The notes below the pieces were generated by a model. The model saw nothing but the letters and a program-made list of their open reading frames with translations, did no database searches and was not told the origin of the DNA. A DNA stretch of 64,000 bases from Citrobacter amalonaticus. Lineage in GTDB: Bacteria; Pseudomonadota; Gammaproteobacteria; Enterobacterales; Enterobacteriaceae. Of this stretch, positions 63,956 through 64,000 are shown one piece after another. Position 1 is the first letter of the stretch; every line of letters begins with the position of its first letter. The stretch covers positions 2,666,001-2,730,000 of the forward strand of contig NZ_AP024585.1 in the NCBI RefSeq assembly GCF_018323885.1, read 5' to 3'. The position numbers and the translations under genes were made by a program.

Positions 63956-64000
63956 TCAGAAATACTTCCGCAAATACTCCGTCAGACACAGCATCGCCAT
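63956..64000 (-). CDS. 3' end of a leftward ORF cut by the window edge
   Basis: Fourteen residues, MAMLCLTEYLRKYF, precede a TGA on the minus strand just after argS, and the frame stays open to the edge. I do not recognise it. In E. coli the neighbourhood leads on to yecT and the flh genes. It may be chance. Confidence 0.25.
   Translation of the reverse strand: MAMLCLTEYLRKYF

Overview
This window is a stretch of enterobacterial chromosome, most like Citrobacter or a close relative of Salmonella and E. coli. Almost every protein is recognisable as the ortholog of an E. coli K-12 gene, in the same order and orientation as the K-12 interval yoaH/pabB to argS. There are three departures from K-12. 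A second ftsI-like penicillin-binding protein (the PBP3SAL type known from Salmonella) sits between rlmA and cspC. yebB is missing between ruvA and ruvC. pykA carries a one-base frameshift. No prophage, insertion sequence, integron, CRISPR array, tRNA or rRNA was seen. Genus is an inference from recalled protein similarity, not from a search.

Layout: 1-7000 holds pabB-nudL (folate precursor, Nudix), sdaA (serine deaminase), pdeD (c-di-GMP phosphodiesterase) and yoaE (TerC/CBS membrane protein). 7260-10160 is the manXYZ mannose PTS operon with an Mlc-like operator and a strong terminator. 10180-12430 has yobD, then mntP (Mn exporter) behind an MntR box, a Fur-like box and a yybP-ykoY Mn riboswitch, then rlmA. 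12490-16400 has the PBP3-like gene, the cspC-yobF pair, yebO, mgrB (PhoQ inhibitor, with a PhoP box) and yobH. 16490-28840 has kdgR, yebQ, htpX, prc, proQ, msrC, the letAB lipid-transport pair and rsmF. 28950-33980 has small genes yebV/yebW, pphA, the overlapping antisense sRNAs SdsR and SraC, the yobA-yebZ-yebY copper-type operon, holE, yobB and exoX. 33966-38911 has ptrB, yebE, yebF, yebG (LexA box) and purT (PurR box).

39000-46105 is a central-carbon block: eda, edd and zwf (Entner-Doudoroff and oxidative pentose phosphate), their regulator hexR, and pykA behind an ERIC element. 46150-51142 is envelope and zinc: lpxM, mepM, and znuA divergent from znuCB around one Zur box. 51229-53458 is the Holliday-junction set ruvC-ruvAB, where one palindrome appears to be both ruvC terminator and LexA operator. 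53493-63908 holds yebC, nudB, aspS, yecD-yecE, yecN, cmoAB (tRNA wobble uridine modification), cutC, yecM and argS. Three REP-type repeats lie after purT, znuB and cmoB.

The window is mainly conserved core genome. The most notable points are the pykA frameshift in an A7 tract, the extra PBP3 with an SSD instead of SxN motif, and several dense regulatory intergenic regions (mntP leader, zwf-hexR, ruvC-ruvA, pphA-yebY, yoaE-manX). Start codons were moved inward from the longest open frame wherever a ribosome binding site or the known family length supported it.
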